Positions 1-11,924 of a stretch of 64,000 bases of DNA are shown here, piece after piece. The notes beneath the pieces were generated by a model. The model saw nothing but the letters and a program-made list of their open reading frames with translations. It did no database searches and had not been told where the DNA came from. The position numbers and the translations under genes are program-made. Numbering within the stretch: position 1 is the first letter of the stretch; each line of letters opens with the position of its first letter. This stretch comes from Romanomermis culicivorax (taxonomy: Eukaryota > Nematoda > Enoplea > Mermithida > Mermithidae), in NCBI GenBank assembly GCA_963922205.1, contig CAWUHX010000080.1, forward strand, positions 814,814 through 878,813. The letters are read 5' to 3'.

Positions 1-178
1 CCTCTTCCAATGATTCCCGCCCCTCACGGAAACGTCGGATCCATTTGCTAACTGTTGTCTGGCCAAGCCCAGAGTCCCCATACACTGTTTGTAGACGATG
101 AGCGATGTCTGACGCCCAACAACCCTCTTTCCATAAAAAGAAAATTATCGATTGTTGGTTTTTGCAACTTTTTTCCAT
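1..178 (-). CDS. mariner-family transposase, N-terminal fragment (runs off window)
   Basis: Reading leftward from an ATG at 178-176 there is an uninterrupted frame of 59 codons to the window edge. It opens with a short basic stretch and then shows the pattern FFLWKEG..ASDIA.RL..VYG followed by TTVSKWIRRFREGRESLEE. This is the paired helix-turn-helix DNA-binding region that begins mariner transposases. The catalytic DDE part would lie left of the window. No stop or frameshift is visible here, unlike the other mariner relics in the window, and the sequence differs from them, so it is probably a separate and possibly younger lineage. In a complete copy it would bind the inverted repeats and cut and paste the element. 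Whether the whole gene is intact cannot be judged. Confidence 0.8.
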   Translation of the reverse strand, partial: MEKSCKNQQSIIFFLWKEGCWASDIAHRLQTVYGDSGLGQTTVSKWIRRFREGRESLEE

Positions 179-2894
179 TTTTATAAAAGTATGTAAATTT
201 TAATAAATTGCTGAAACACGAAAAATTGGATTAGTGCTTTAATTTCCATATCATCGGATAAAGAAATGAAAGAGCTTTCAGAAAAGCTATAATAATCATA
301 ACAAGTTTACACTGAAAAAAATTTATTCAATTAAATGAACGCCCCTAAAACCAGGAAGCAAATTTGTATTTTTGTTACTTGTGGCTGGCTCAACTAACCA
401 CCAGAGGCTGATGCTTCTCATTTGTGTGACCAAGTTAACGTTATGAAAGTATGTTGATGTTGATTATGCTCCCACGTTATAACCACAGATGGGTTTCTCA
501 ACGTTACTGTACTTACTTAAAATCAAGTTGACTCGTGATTAAATTTTTGAATTTTGGGTATATAGAAGAGGCTGAAACTGGATAGTAGCATGTTTAAAAC
601 AATATACATCCGTAAAAAATGTTTAGTTACGTAACAGTTGGGCTCTCTGAATAATTTAAGTTAAAATCTATCGAATTTAGTTCCTAAATACTGTATGCAA
701 GAAGTTCTATCACATCTCTGTGAACACTTTAACATCAGCTATTTTTTTTTCAAATTCTTTACAGGTTTTGCATTCTGATCCTTCCAAAGACAAAAATTTC
801 TTCCCACTTTCAGCACTCCGAGAATATGTAAGCAATCTGAACAAAGTGAAAAACAGTGGTGACACAAATTGATTTCTCACACGAAGCATGAGGATTACCG
901 ATTTATCACATTATGATAACTATTGCAGAGTGAAAAACAAAAGATTATCAATAAGTGATGATATCAATCCAATAACAAAAGTAGGTTGATATGATTTGCC
1001 ATCATTCATCATTGACTTATAAGCAGCATGACATCCACAGTGAAAAAAATCTTTGCTGAAGTACCATTAGAAAGATTAGCCATAGTCAAGTAAACCATTG
1101 TCAATTTGGCTGTAGCCAACTTGGTCATAGTTCACCTACAAAACAGTGGTCATTCAAAGCTACAGTCATTTTAGCCGGTCAGTTTGAATTGGAAATCGGT
1201 CCCAGAAATCTCTTGAGAGAAAAATTCACACTTTTTTAAACGACTATGCTTTTCATCTTCACCTGTTTTGGGGTCAATGAGAAGTAGTCCTTTTTTGTAC
1301 TTGTAAATTCTGTCATACGATACAAGAATTGCAATCTCATAGAACGAATAAGTATTCTACCACATCAAGAAATTCTTTAAAAAATTTTTCATTCTCAGTC
1401 AAACTATTTCTTGAATAATATGTGGTACCGTATTTATGATAAGTCAGTAGTCAATTATTTATGAAAGTGATTCCTGAGCATCACAATTATTTTCCTGTAT
1501 AGAGTGCGGAAATTTTGAATCTAGAAGCTTCACATGTTTTGAGTGTTTCTTTGTTGGAAATCTAGGAAGGATTGTGCAAAGTAGAAAGTACTGATGCCGA
1601 AATTTTGCTTATCATAACATTAGATCAGAAAGAAAACCCAGACTGTAAATGCTACCTCGCTCTTTGTCGTCCTCGGCGCCACCTGAAGTTTCTACGGTGT
1701 CTATCCTATGAAACTATGAAGATAGACCATCGAAAAAAGATTAAGGTGTTTGGAAGGAAGCTCGAAATAATGCGGAGGATCTAATTTCGAATGTCACGTC
1801 AAGTTTCTTTGTGAAAATCATATAGAAAACGGAAAATTAAATTGATTACTGGCAGAATCGAGCCACGCTAGACTAAATCTAAATGCTGATTAGGTTCGGC
1901 TTTGCTATATAAAATGGTCGTGAGGCGAGATTGCAAAATGATACACTATTTTTTGCTTCCCAACTGATCGAGCTCTCGATTAACTCCAGCTTGAAGCCCA
2001 GGGTTTTTTCCTGACGCCACTTGGTCCACAGCAGAAGTAGAACGGGTCCACAATTGTGGGATTAATCATACGAATAGTCTTCGAGTTCAATGTTGATGAC
2101 AACAAATCCTCTGCTTCCTGAACTGCTAATGTAAAAAAATTATTTATAAGTTTAAAAAACCGCTCATCATGCGTCTGGAAAGAGGCGTGCAAAATTATAT
2201 AGTCAGAAATCCAGGTTTTTTCCAACTTGATTTGTGGGTGCACTCCTGACAGAGGCCCTTGAACTTTGGTGTGCGGATATTTAATCTGAGGAAGGAAAGA
2301 ATCAATTTTAAAAAAATTATGGAAGGATCAAATATCTTCGCACAATTATAAGGAAATTTATCACACGTTGACGAAAGTTCATGCAAATATTTTCACGAAA
2401 GGATTCTATGACATGAATTATCCTGGCGTTAGTTTGAATTCGTTCAAAAAGTATCTAAATTGATGTTTGTTAATTGAAGTATGCAATCAGCTCAGACAAA
2501 GTTTAAAATTGATTGATGGTCTCACACATATCATATTTTATGATGTTGGTGTTGGTTTTAGATATGTAGCAAAGCTCGTTAAATTCTGATCAATAATGAG
2601 GCAACATTGGAGGAAAATTTCTGTCGGATGTGTTGTAAAAGTGTTGTAAGAGACAAAGAAAAAAATCAAGGACGACCGCGTTTGTGAACATTTTGAGAAA
2701 TGCTTCCATTGGCAAGTAACTTTCAGCAGGTGCTTCTGAATTGCTTTTCCTGGGTTGAATTATCAGGATACGCCAAATGTTACCGAAGAGATTCGATGGA
2801 AACTAAGTAGGTTGTTTTTTACCCGCACGGACATATTTTTTTCTCTGGTATAATGCTGGTTCGAAGATATTCAATTTTTTTATGAAACCTTGTA
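179..2894. other. AT-rich intergenic stretch, no gene recognised
   Basis: Only short unrelated open frames (under 90 codons, no recognisable motif) are present on either strand. The first few hundred bases are probably the 5' flank and end of the mariner copy starting at 178, but I could not place its inverted repeat. Confidence 0.5.
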
Positions 2895-5448
2895 AAGTGA
2901 GCCAGAAAAACGACCGGTGCTGACTTCCACAGCTTTCGAATGGATAAAGCTTTTTAATGCGGTTTGCTGTCGTCACTAGGTAAAATATGAATGGCAAAGT
3001 TTCGCCCAGATCATAAGAATCATAGGATCAATCATAAGATCCATATAAGAGCTGAAAACTACAAGAGAGCCGTTTCAATATGTCCTCCTTTCTGTTTCAC
3101 CACGAATTTAAAGAGACAATTTCTGAGAAGTTCTGTCTTCCCTATGATAAGTTAAAAATTAATCATATCTCAAAATAAGTCATTTTGGGTGATTTCGTAC
3201 GCTGAGTTTCATGGTATCATTGGTTTTGGTTGAAAACGAAACTTCACATCGCTCCAGTATGCCAGAGCTCGAAAATTGATGTATTTTTGGCATTTTCAAG
3301 TGGTCTGGCTAGCCAAGCGATATTTCAGGATAGGATTAATCTTATTCAATAAATAAATATTCATTTTTCACAAGAGAGAATAAGCTCTTTTTTAGCAATA
3401 TTTACAGTAGATAATTGCATACTGCACTTTTTCAGACGATTTCAAGTGTCGAAAACGAGCTGTCGAAATTGAAAAAATTTTGTTTATGTGCACTCCCGAG
3501 CACCTTTCCATCGCATACCGCAAAATTCTATTTTCATATTTTATAACACATGCATTTTTTACTGTATTGGTTAAAGTTTTATTAGAACTTTTTTACCGTT
3601 TTATGAGAAACATTGCTCTGAAGAAGGCATACTTGTGGAGATTGCTCAGAAGTCACTGCATTTTTCAGGTCGATGTTGTCTACCCCTTGTGATACATTTA
3701 TTATCGCTACTATAGAATTATCAAATAACTAACAGACTATAGTTAGGTGTACTTCACAAATGAAAATTTTAGACTATGCAAAAAAGTGTAAATTATCGAA
3801 AATCAAAAGCAAAAAAATTAAAATCCTGTCTAGGTTCACTCCCGAGCATCTTCACTAATGATTCCACCGATTTATATATTTTTATACTTTTGTTCATACA
3901 TTCCTACTGTAGCTGTAAAAGTAATATCCTCCTTATCTACCATTTTGGGAGCTGCAGAGATTCATAGACACCGAATTGTCATTCAAATATTTTTCGAACA
4001 TGGATAAATACCCAACCAAGTAAGCTCTGGGAATACAGGATGCTTCTTTGCCTAATACATAAGGAGAAAAATATAGCTCGAAGTAATGATAAAATTTCAT
4101 TGATCTAGGTCTGATGGTTGCTGAACGAAGTGCCTCAAATAAAAAATCGAAAATTTTCAATAAATTTCAGAAATCGAATGTTTGTTTGAAATCTATTAAC
4201 AGGAAAACGACAAGAGTTATTCAGATGCCCTTTGCTGCATTGGAAAAAATGCTATCAACTATCATCTGGTATATTTTGGTGTGGCTGACATCACGTGGTG
4301 CGAAAAAGTGTTTTTCAAACTATAGAGCACTTTCTCACAGATTAAAACATAGGCCAGAGTCAGACAGGCGACATTTTATTTTGTAACATTAAACTCGTTG
4401 CTTCGATTTTTTTCTTTCAAATTCTTGTAGAGTGGAATTTCTGCTGCATCTCTTAGGCATCCTTGTACCCAACCATTGTAAATAGATTGATGAAATTTTA
4501 CCAGTAATTTGTCTGATCTGTATATTTTCTTCTGTATAATCTTGATGGCGTGTTCAGTGGAATGAATCAGCATTTTTGTACCAACTTTCAGAATGTACAG
4601 ACACCTACACAGCTCCTAAAACGGTACATTAATCCGACTGAAATTTTATCACAATGTGTTGAATATTAGTGGCTACAGAAATGAATAAAAAAAATTCTGC
4701 GGCATCCTATGGCTTTTTCATTTTATTTTGACTTAGTTTATGACACTTTAAAACAGCATTAAAAGTGTAAAGTAAGGGATTCAAAATTATTTTTGATATC
4801 TGAATATAGAACATTGTCTTCTGCATGTAATGAATATTTGGCTACAGAGTATCGCCTTTTCTAAGCTGTGATGTTTCGGAACACGTGTAGAGACTGAAAA
4901 ATGTCAAGAAAAGTAAAAATTCTGAACTTCGGAGTACCGTAGGTATGCGAATTTTAACTTTTATGTGAAATGAATGTTGCCATGATACTTAGCATGTAGA
5001 ACTAATCAAAATATCTCATTTTCAGATATTATTAATTTTCAACTTATAATAGGCCAATGGAACAGATGGTCGAATTTCTCAAAAATCGTTTCTTGATCAT
5101 TTTTCAAACTGATGGTCAACGGCGGAATTCATTTTGCTTGATTTTAATTTTTTTCAATTTCAAAACAAAAGCTCTTGATTTTGGCCAACTTTTGCCCATA
5201 TCGAAACAAAAAACTGATGATTTTAAATACGTGTGAATTACAAAAATAGATGATTTTTAAAGTATTCTTAACTTTTTTCACAATAGAACAACTTTTACTT
5301 TTTGAAAAAAGCCCTTTTACGCAATTTCTGTTTCTATAAAAATCATGAAGGCTAAGAGCAATGCAGCAATCCGCATTAAAAAAGCTTCATCCATTCGAAA
5401 GTTATGAAAGTCAGCACCGGTCGCCTTTTTCTTTGGCTCACCCTGTAT
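2895..5448 (-). mobile_element. internally deleted mariner relic A, split by a nested element
   Basis: The left edge (from about 2895, GTGAGCCAGAAAAACGACCGG) and the right edge (to 5448, TTTGGCTCACCCTGTAT) are inverted repeats of about 75 bp shared with relics at 8733-9438 and 10448-11203. Orientation is reverse: the left part, read on -, matches the 3' end of the transposase frame (motif GGHIETALL) and the right part matches the 5' end. About 560 bp of mariner sequence remains once the inserted element at 3114-5093 is removed, so the copy was already a deleted, non-autonomous derivative. The gene is non-functional. Confidence 0.75.
3114..5093. mobile_element. nested non-coding inverted-repeat element (repeat family R1, copy 1)
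   Basis: This block interrupts the mariner relic. It starts TTTCTGAGAAGTTCT..CCCTATGATAAG and ends with the inverse form (CTTATAATAGG..TTTCTCAAAAAT), giving imperfect terminal repeats of about 60 bp. Its first 850 bp match 22237-23110 closely. Inside, a segment beginning CACTCCCGAGCA.CTT occurs twice (near 3489 and 3838), about 350 bp apart, in both copies, so the element has an internal duplication. Open frames inside it are not conserved between the copies, so it looks non-coding. Mobilisation would need enzymes encoded elsewhere. Confidence 0.6.
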
Positions 5449-6037
5449 GTCGTGCCAAATCACGAATAATTAGATACCAAGTACGAGAGAATGACATTCA
5501 GTCAAATAAATCCACCACATCAAAATGCGTGTGTAACTTTTTTCAACCACCATTATATTTCAAGATTAATTTCATCTTAAAGGCTCCTTATAAAATCATT
5601 CATGTCACCTTCCGGTTGTACATCAATCTTTTCCTTTGTACGGTTCTTTTTTTCACAACTAGTTTCAGTACACAGTATAGTTTGAAATCTAGTTCAACCT
5701 TACATACATCAAACTATTCTGAACATTTTCCGTTCTGAAAAGTTTTTCTTTTTTTCAGATTCGTATCATGTGAAGTTTCTGTAGATCGTGATTCTTCTTC
5801 CCCTGTGACTTTTCCCCATGCACCGACATTTTATTTTTTAGCTGTATTTTTTCAGTTAAATACCTAAATCAACAAGAAGGGAGAAAATTTTCCCATTTGT
5901 TTACTTAACTTTTTTCCATTCTATGCTTTCGCTATAACGACAATTTGAGAAGTGTTGTTTCCTCTCCCCGTAGCATCAATATTCGACTAGTTTCCTATGC
6001 CAATCATTTCCCTTTATTCTTTAACAAACGACCGAAA
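5449..6037. other. upstream region of the ATP-grasp gene
   Basis: No conserved frame is seen. A pyrimidine tract ending in CAG at 5758 could be a 3' splice site of a 5' untranslated exon. A short upstream ATG frame starts at 5997 and ends inside exon 1 in another frame, which could dampen translation. No clear TATA box was identified. Confidence 0.3.
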
Positions 6038-6518
6038 ATGCACAATTCGACTTTGGACGACATCAAAAATCAATTGAAATTGAACCCTAAATTAATTTTA
6101 TTGATCGTTTTAAAAGGTCGTCATCATTTTTTGACCGATTTGAAAGATTTGAATTTGAAAAATTCGGACAAAAGTCAATGCGTATCGGTTTTATTGATGA
6201 ATTCTTATTTTATGCCCAAAATCGGACTCGACGTTCAACACAGATTTCATTACGTCATTTGGTTCGACGGCGGCGAATTTTGGAACGGCGAAACGTCGGC
6301 CAAATTGGACAAATTGTTTTTTCCCGATATAGATTTCATGATCGGCCGTTTCGTTAAAATATGCCCTGGTAAAAGAATAAGGCTCATTTCGATGGAAGAA
6401 TCCTTGGTCCGATTCGTGTCCATGTTGCGCGAAAAGTACGCAATCGAAGGACCGAAATCTGTTGATACGGAATGTTTCACGTCCAAAATTCAAATGAAGA
6501 CTGTCGCCAGAACTCAAG
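6038..6518 (+). CDS. ATP-grasp ligase gene, exon 1 (N-terminal domain)
   Basis: The frame opens at ATG 6038 and runs to a GT donor at 6519 (CAAG|GTAGC), leaving phase 1. It encodes residues 1-160 of a predicted 452-residue protein. This part should be the pre-ATP-grasp Rossmann-like domain plus the start of the central domain. Its end, rich in Lys before ARTQ, is followed in exon 2 by GIPVPNF, the usual ATP-grasp entry motif, which supports the join. ATP-grasp enzymes couple a carboxylate to an amine through an acyl-phosphate with ATP; the substrate here is unknown. Coding composition (GAC, GGC, GTC codons) is clearly richer in GC than the flanks. An in-frame extension to 5945 lacks an ATG, so 6038 is preferred. 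No signal peptide is seen; a cytosolic enzyme is likely. Confidence 0.8.
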
Positions 6519-7191
6519 GTAGCTGAGAAAGTCGTCAAAGTCATGTAACTGTTGAACACATGGCACACGAATTTCCCTCACCAAAATTTTCTCAAGAATT
6601 ATGCCAACTGAGAATCACTATTGCCATTTACGTGGCATCCATGATTTTATTCCAAAGTCGTTTTATTGCAAAATCAGACCTGTGTACACAGAGCGTTTGA
6701 AAAAAATCGGTATTTCAGTTTTTAGCCATTTCAGTAGATTTTAAAATCTGATCGAAAGTATAGAATACAAAATGGGGAAAATACTTTTATGCCACATTAT
6801 ACCGCATTTTATTCCGCATCCAATGATAGTTCAACGGTAAAGTTTTATCATTTCCTGACACATATATCTCTAGTGTGGGAAGTGCCAAAAAATGCCAAAA
6901 TTCGCACATGGCCTAATATTGACTAAATTTACAGAACATAATGGTGGACGTGCATTAATCTGCAGACGTTAAAAGAAGTGTATATCATAAATCAAAAAAT
7001 TCGGAAATTTCCACATTTTGCCTTACTGTAGATATACGAATTTCACCTTTCAAACGAAATGAATATCATTTTCTTTCTTGACGCATCAATTGACCTTAAA
7101 TATGTGATTTTCATGTAGAGTTAATTTTTTACTTATCACTACTCTCTTTATAAGAAGCCAAAGTTTCCCAGACATCGTGTCTCAAAATTTA

Positions 7192-7432
7192 CTATACTCC
7201 ATTCATTTTGAAATGATCGATGCAGCGGGTGGCGTTTTGACTAATGCAGCCTTTATTGGAAATCAGGAATAACTTTGATAATCACGAAACGATTGAAAAG
7301 AGTGGTCAACAAGAACTCTGTATCATGAAGGGAAAAATTGAACGATTAGAGTCAACGAGCCGTTCGTTTTTTCGGATAAAAGTTTGGCTGCGACCTCGCT
7401 GCATCGATCATTTCAAAATTAAATGAGTATAG
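7192..7432. mobile_element. MITE, 241 bp, Tc1/mariner-type (TA target)
   Basis: Terminal inverted repeats of about 36 bp (CTATACTCCATTCATTTTG..ATGCAGCG at the left, its near-perfect complement ending GAGTATAG at the right) are flanked on both sides by TA (7190-7191 and 7433-7434). The interior has no meaningful frame. A second copy in opposite orientation, split by a LINE, lies at 15894-17335. Single related ends appear near 19125 and 26945. Confidence 0.8.
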
Positions 7433-8732
7433 TACCAAATTTACTTACGAACCGCTTCTGACAATTATAGTCTGTTTTTCTTGAAATGCCTCCAAATTAT
7501 GAATGTGGAAAGCAAGTAGTATTTCATATTTTTACGATTTTCTGATAAACAGTATGTAATAGAGCAATGGAAATTTGCGAGCATACTGAACTAACCTTCA
7601 ACAATTTTTCGAGAAAAATTTCACAGTAAGAGCTCTATCTAAGCGATTTTGACGACGATACTGATTTGTGTCACTTTTCTTTTTGGAAGCATTTTATAAA
7701 AAACAGACTAAGTTTGAAAATTTCTATTGAATTTTTAATATTACAGAAACTGTTTTCCTTATATAAATGTATCTGTGTACTTCGTACCTCAGCCATACTC
7801 ATTTCATCAAAGATATTTCTCTTTTGAGTCATGAACATGACATGATTCAAATATTTAAATGGCTGTGAGAGTTGTATAAAATAAATGGCTGTAAGAATAG
7901 TATATTCTCTGATAGCTAAAATTTGAAGTATCTTAGTACGTTTTATTTTCTTTTATCTAGAAGTGTGAATGTCGGCATACTAATCACACGATTTTTCACT
8001 CAAAAACACGTCGCGAATTTTTATTCATTAGAATTGGTTGAATAATGATATTACAACATAATTACCATAATTTAATATTTTTTACTAGTCTGATATACAA
8101 GTAAGCAACCAAGGAGCATGTTTCACTAATTGTGCCTGTGAAATGGATAATAAACCGCTATATTCTAGAATGTTTTATGAATTTCTCCTATTGTTTCAGT
8201 TTTAAGACTAGTATTAATCCAATTTTTGAAGGCGTCATATTCATTATTCTGCATCTATATAGTTGAAGAAGTGTTGACGATTCCAAAGATGAAAGTTTTA
8301 CGGAAAGCGGTGGGACGTTTTCCAAAAATCACTGTGCCGGGCATTTTGAGTATTAACAGATCAAAAGTGGCAACAATGATCATAGCGGGTTAGTCGACTG
8401 ATGGTTACACTAATCTCCACACTGAATATTTTCTCTTCTGTATTCAAATTTGCATTTTTGAAAATATCTCTTCTAATATAATTTCGATTAAATTGTTATT
8501 GAAAATTGGTGACTTTTTGATAGATTAACTGATTCGGATACTGTGACTTTGGTCTCTGTTGCTATACATGAACAAATGTCTATCTAAATTATAAAATTAT
8601 GAGCGAGAATTTTGTTTGCTATGTTACGAGTATCAAATACTCGTAGTAGAAGAAAAACGGGCTTTAAGAAGTTTCAGTGTTGTGTCCAGTTTCCACTGCA
8701 CAGCTGTTTTCGTTGAACTCCGTAGCATGCTT

Positions 8733-9438
8733 AGGTGAGCCAAAAAAAGGCGACCAGTGCTGATTTTCATAACTTTCCAATGAACGAAGCATTTTAATGT
8801 GGATTGCTGCTTTAGAATCACCTTTGTTGTAAGGGCCAAGTTTTATGCCCCTAGCCTCTTTGGGTCTCCACATATAGGAATTTCGTAAACTGGTCATTTT
8901 TGAAAAAGTAAAAGCTGTGAATATACAGCCAAACTGAGTGTCAACTGGATCAGTCAAAATGTGCCTGATTTTCGGAAACCTGACAAATGGCCCCTGAATT
9001 CTCCGGACTTGAATCCATTTGATCATTATGTTTGGAACGTTTTATAGGAAATTGTTTATTAAAAGCCAATCTGTGATATTGATCATCTGAAGGAAAAGAT
9101 TTTGTGGGCTTAGGATCAACTCAATGACAACGAAGTCAATTCTGCCATTGACCAATTCGAAAAACGAAAACAGAAAAGAGGACACATTGAAACGGCTCTC
9201 TTGTAGTTTTCAGCTGTTATGTAGTTCTTATGATTTGGATCTATTTTCTTTTATTTGCGAAAAAATTGACGTTCAGTGTTTTTTATTCTAATCAGTTAAT
9301 ATTTGAGCGATCTGGCTGAAACTTTGCAGTTTTATGCTAGATTTTCCTTCCATCGACAGAAGCAAACCGCATTAAAAATGTTTTCATTCGAAAGCTAGGG
9401 AAGTCAGCACTGGTCGCGTTTTTTCGGCTGATCCTGTA
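8733..9438 (+). mobile_element. mariner relic C with transposase C-terminal remnant
   Basis: About 80-bp inverted repeats lie at 8733-8815 (GTGAGCCAAAAAAAGGCGACC) and 9358-9438 (GGTCGCGTTTTTTCGGCTGATCCTGTA). Between them, reading +, is a degenerate frame with WP.NSPDLNPFDHYVW (about 8978-9035), which contains the second catalytic Asp region of mariner transposases, then I..LK..I and a GHIETALL tail (about 9180-9207). In-frame stops follow the VWNVL segment and recur twice. The N-terminal half is deleted. It is a dead, internally deleted copy inside intron 1 of the ATP-grasp gene. Confidence 0.85.
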
Positions 9439-9837
9439 TATGAGAATCTGGCAAGATTAGTAAAAATTGTAAGTTTAAAAGTACCTACCTAATGGAATAG
9501 TTGCAGGCATACATGCACAGCATAGAAATTCTGTTGGGGATCAGCCAGGACAGGGGATTGAATGCAAATTTTTTTTCGTTCCTGATAGCGAAAAGAAAGA
9601 TCTCAGAAAGTCTTCTAACATCCAAGCAGCATATTCTTCAGCTTATATTAGTCAGATATGTGAAATTATTTGCTTAGACGGCACTTTTTGAAGTTTTCAT
9701 GTTACTTTTTTGGAGTCAAGTATGATTTGTTTAGAAAAATTATCAAACTACAGCATCATTTCTATTTCTATGACGACTATCTCTTCTCTCATGCTCATTT
9801 TCCTTTGTCATCTTCTCAATCATTGCTGGAAAAGTCA

Positions 9838-9925
9838 AATCAGCTGGGGGTCAGCAAGAATCTGCTGGGGGTCAATAAAAATCTGCTGGGGGTCAAAACC
9901 CCCCTCAAACCCCCCCCCCCCCTAC
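9838..9925. repeat. G-rich/C-rich short tandem repeat
   Basis: CTGGGGGTCA appears three times at about 22-bp spacing (from 9842), followed directly by CCCCCCTC and a 12-C run. The G5 and C6 blocks can pair as a hairpin or form a quadruplex. A similar terminal motif (CCTAYGTGCATGTATGG) occurs inverted near 44133-44150, suggesting both sit at the end of a dispersed repeat. Confidence 0.5.
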
Positions 9926-10447
9926 GTGCATGTATGGTTACAGGTATGTGGGAGAAAATATCATAATTTAATTTAATTCAAGTTCCAATGTAATTTCGCA
10001 ACGTAAAAATGGTGCGGAACCTATTTGCTTTTGGAACAACCTACAATTTTAAGTTTTATGTCATGAATAATTGCAATACTTTCCTTTATGAGAAAACGGG
10101 GTAAAAATTCATAGCCGAAGATAAAGAATACTTAATTTATGGAATAGGATTAGGTCACTTTAGTAGTGATGGTTCGAACGCTCCCTGTCACCATTCTGAT
10201 TCAAAAGAGGAGAATCATTGTGATTCTGTTTTCTTTTGATTAATATTATCGAAATCGTTCTTTAACGCTTCTACTGATAGACGACAATGTGAGAAATGTT
10301 GAAGAACCTGCTTCTCAGCTTCGTTAGTCACAAGATAAAACACTGTAAATTCTTTCTAATTCTTCTTTTTAATAAATCTCTATTCTACATGATGACTAAT
10401 TTTATTCAATTGATCTCCTTTTATTTTCGTTACATATTTGATGTATA

Positions 10448-11203
10448 CAGGGTGAGCCAAAAAAAGGCGACCAGTGCTGATTTTGATAATTTTGAAACGG
10501 ATGAAGCTTTTATAACGCGGATTATTGCATTAGAATGCCCTGTTTGTCTTTGTTGCAAGGGTCAAATTTTATGCTCGTAACATTCATGGTTACTGTACAA
10601 ACAGAAATTTAGTAAAAGTGGTCATTTTTCAAAAAGTAAAAGTTGTGAAATCAATGTAAAGGTTGTCGTATTGTGAAAAGAAAATTTGTGAAGCTATTAT
10701 ACTGTAAAAATCACCCAGATATGTAAGTTACACGTAATTTAAGGTCAGGAACTTCTTGTTTTAAAATGGGCAAAGTTTCGCCAAAATCAAGAGCTTTTGT
10801 TTTGAAATTGGAAAAAAGCAAAGTTAACGCAAGATCAATTCTGTCATTGACCAGATTGAAAAACGATTAAAATTGTTGGTGAAACAGAAAGTAGGCCACA
10901 CTAAAACGGTTCTCTAGTAGTTTCCAGCTGTTATATGATTCTTATGATTGGATCTATAGTACTTTTCTGCTATAAAACATCTTGATTTTGTCAATTTGTG
11001 TCTATTTTTTAAATATTTATTGGCAAAAAAATCGACGTTTAGTATTTTTATTCTAGTCAGTCAATATTTGAGCGATCTGGCTGAAACTTTGTAGTTTTTA
11101 TGCCAGGTGTTATATCTATCGATAGAAAGAAACCGCATTAAAAACGCTTTAGCCGTTGAAAGCTATGAAAGTCAGTACCGGTCGCTTTTTTTGGCTCACC
11201 CTT
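10448..11203 (+). mobile_element. mariner relic B, internally deleted
   Basis: Starts right after TA (10446-10447) with CAGGGTGAGCC and ends GGCTCACCCTT. Its outer 75 bp match the ends of relics A and C. The interior near 10830-10920 matches the transposase C-terminal coding end of relic C (IDQ.EKR, then a degraded HTKTVL tail), but no frame survives. Length 756 bp against about 1.3 kb for a full mariner. Confidence 0.8.
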
Positions 11204-11609
11204 GGAATGATCTATGGCTTCGGCCCTGGTACGTTATCTTCTTTGCATTCGAGTGTAATGAATGACCACAGAAGAAAATTCTTTAAAACTCAAATCTTCG
11301 GAAACACACATCGGCAACAAGGAAAATCTGGTTGAGTTCAACTAAAGTGTTGCCGAACTTCAGCCACGATTAACTTCGCCAAAAAACAAGTCATACTGTT
11401 CTAAAATACGTTTTTCAATAGATCTCAACGAGATCTATTCATTGATACCCAATTTGGTCAAGTTTCTGAGAGTAAAATTTCGGCTCATCTTGTAAAGTCG
11501 CTGGAGTCAAACACCTATCTGAGTGAGGTCCAAACCCTATACGACAGATACTCGGTTGATTAGCCTACCAATCTGAAAAATTCCGCTTCAGCTTTTTTTC
11601 ATATTTCAG

Positions 11610-11924
11610 GCATACCAGTGCCTAACTTCCAAATCGTCTCCCCCGCGGGACTGCTCACTTCCCAAGAATATTTCGCCTCTTTGGAACAAGTCATTGGTTT
11701 CCCGATGGTTTTAAAACCTATCCACGGCGTCAGTGGTGCCGGTGTGATCAAAATTAACGATGCGACGGAAATGTATTCTTGGTTGAAGTTGAACTGCAAC
11801 GTGCACATGACTTATTTAGCGGAAGAGGCACTGAAAGGCGTGGAATGCGTGCTTTTAGCATTGGTGAACAAATCAAAGGTTCAATTCTTCAGAACGGTGC
11901 TACAGTTCATCAAGTCACCTCTTG
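11610..11924 (+). CDS. ATP-grasp ligase gene, exon 2 (ATP-binding core)
   Basis: Begins after TTTCAG at 11609 and ends at a GTGAGA donor at 11925; both junctions are phase 1, consistent with exons 1 and 3. It encodes residues 161-265. GIPVPNF (161-167) opens the ATP-grasp domain. IGFPMVLKPIHGVSGAGV (189-206) supplies the nucleotide-binding Lys196 and the glycine-rich loop over the triphosphate. YLAEEALKGVE follows and matches the hinge region that contacts the adenine and ribose. The motif order and spacing are those of carboxylate-amine ligases such as D-Ala-D-Ala-ligase-like and carnosine-synthase-like enzymes. I cannot choose among these. If the donor is ignored the frame reads on to 12010, but that tail is not family-like. 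Confidence 0.85.

Larger units (their letters stand above)
6519..11609 (+). other. intron 1 of the ATP-grasp gene
   Basis: Bounded by GT at 6519 and a pyrimidine tract plus CAG at 11601-11609. About 5.1 kb long and enlarged by a MITE (7192-7432), two mariner relics (8733-9438, 10448-11203) and a G/C-rich tandem repeat (9838-9925). The segment 6930-7140 weakly resembles the right part of repeat R1. A 65-bp segment at 7465-7530 recurs near 62800. Nothing else recognisable. Confidence 0.7.

Noticed and set aside
3480-3692. 70-codon hydrophobic frame in repeat R1
   Set aside because: Stops appear at the corresponding place in the copy near 22.6 kb, so the frame is not conserved.
6191-6568. 125-codon antisense frame over exon 1 of the ATP-grasp gene
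   Set aside because: Shadow of the coding strand with no domain; the plus-strand frame has family motifs and matching splice sites.
8664-9026. 120-codon minus-strand frame
   Set aside because: Antisense shadow of the mariner transposase remnant at 8978-9207.
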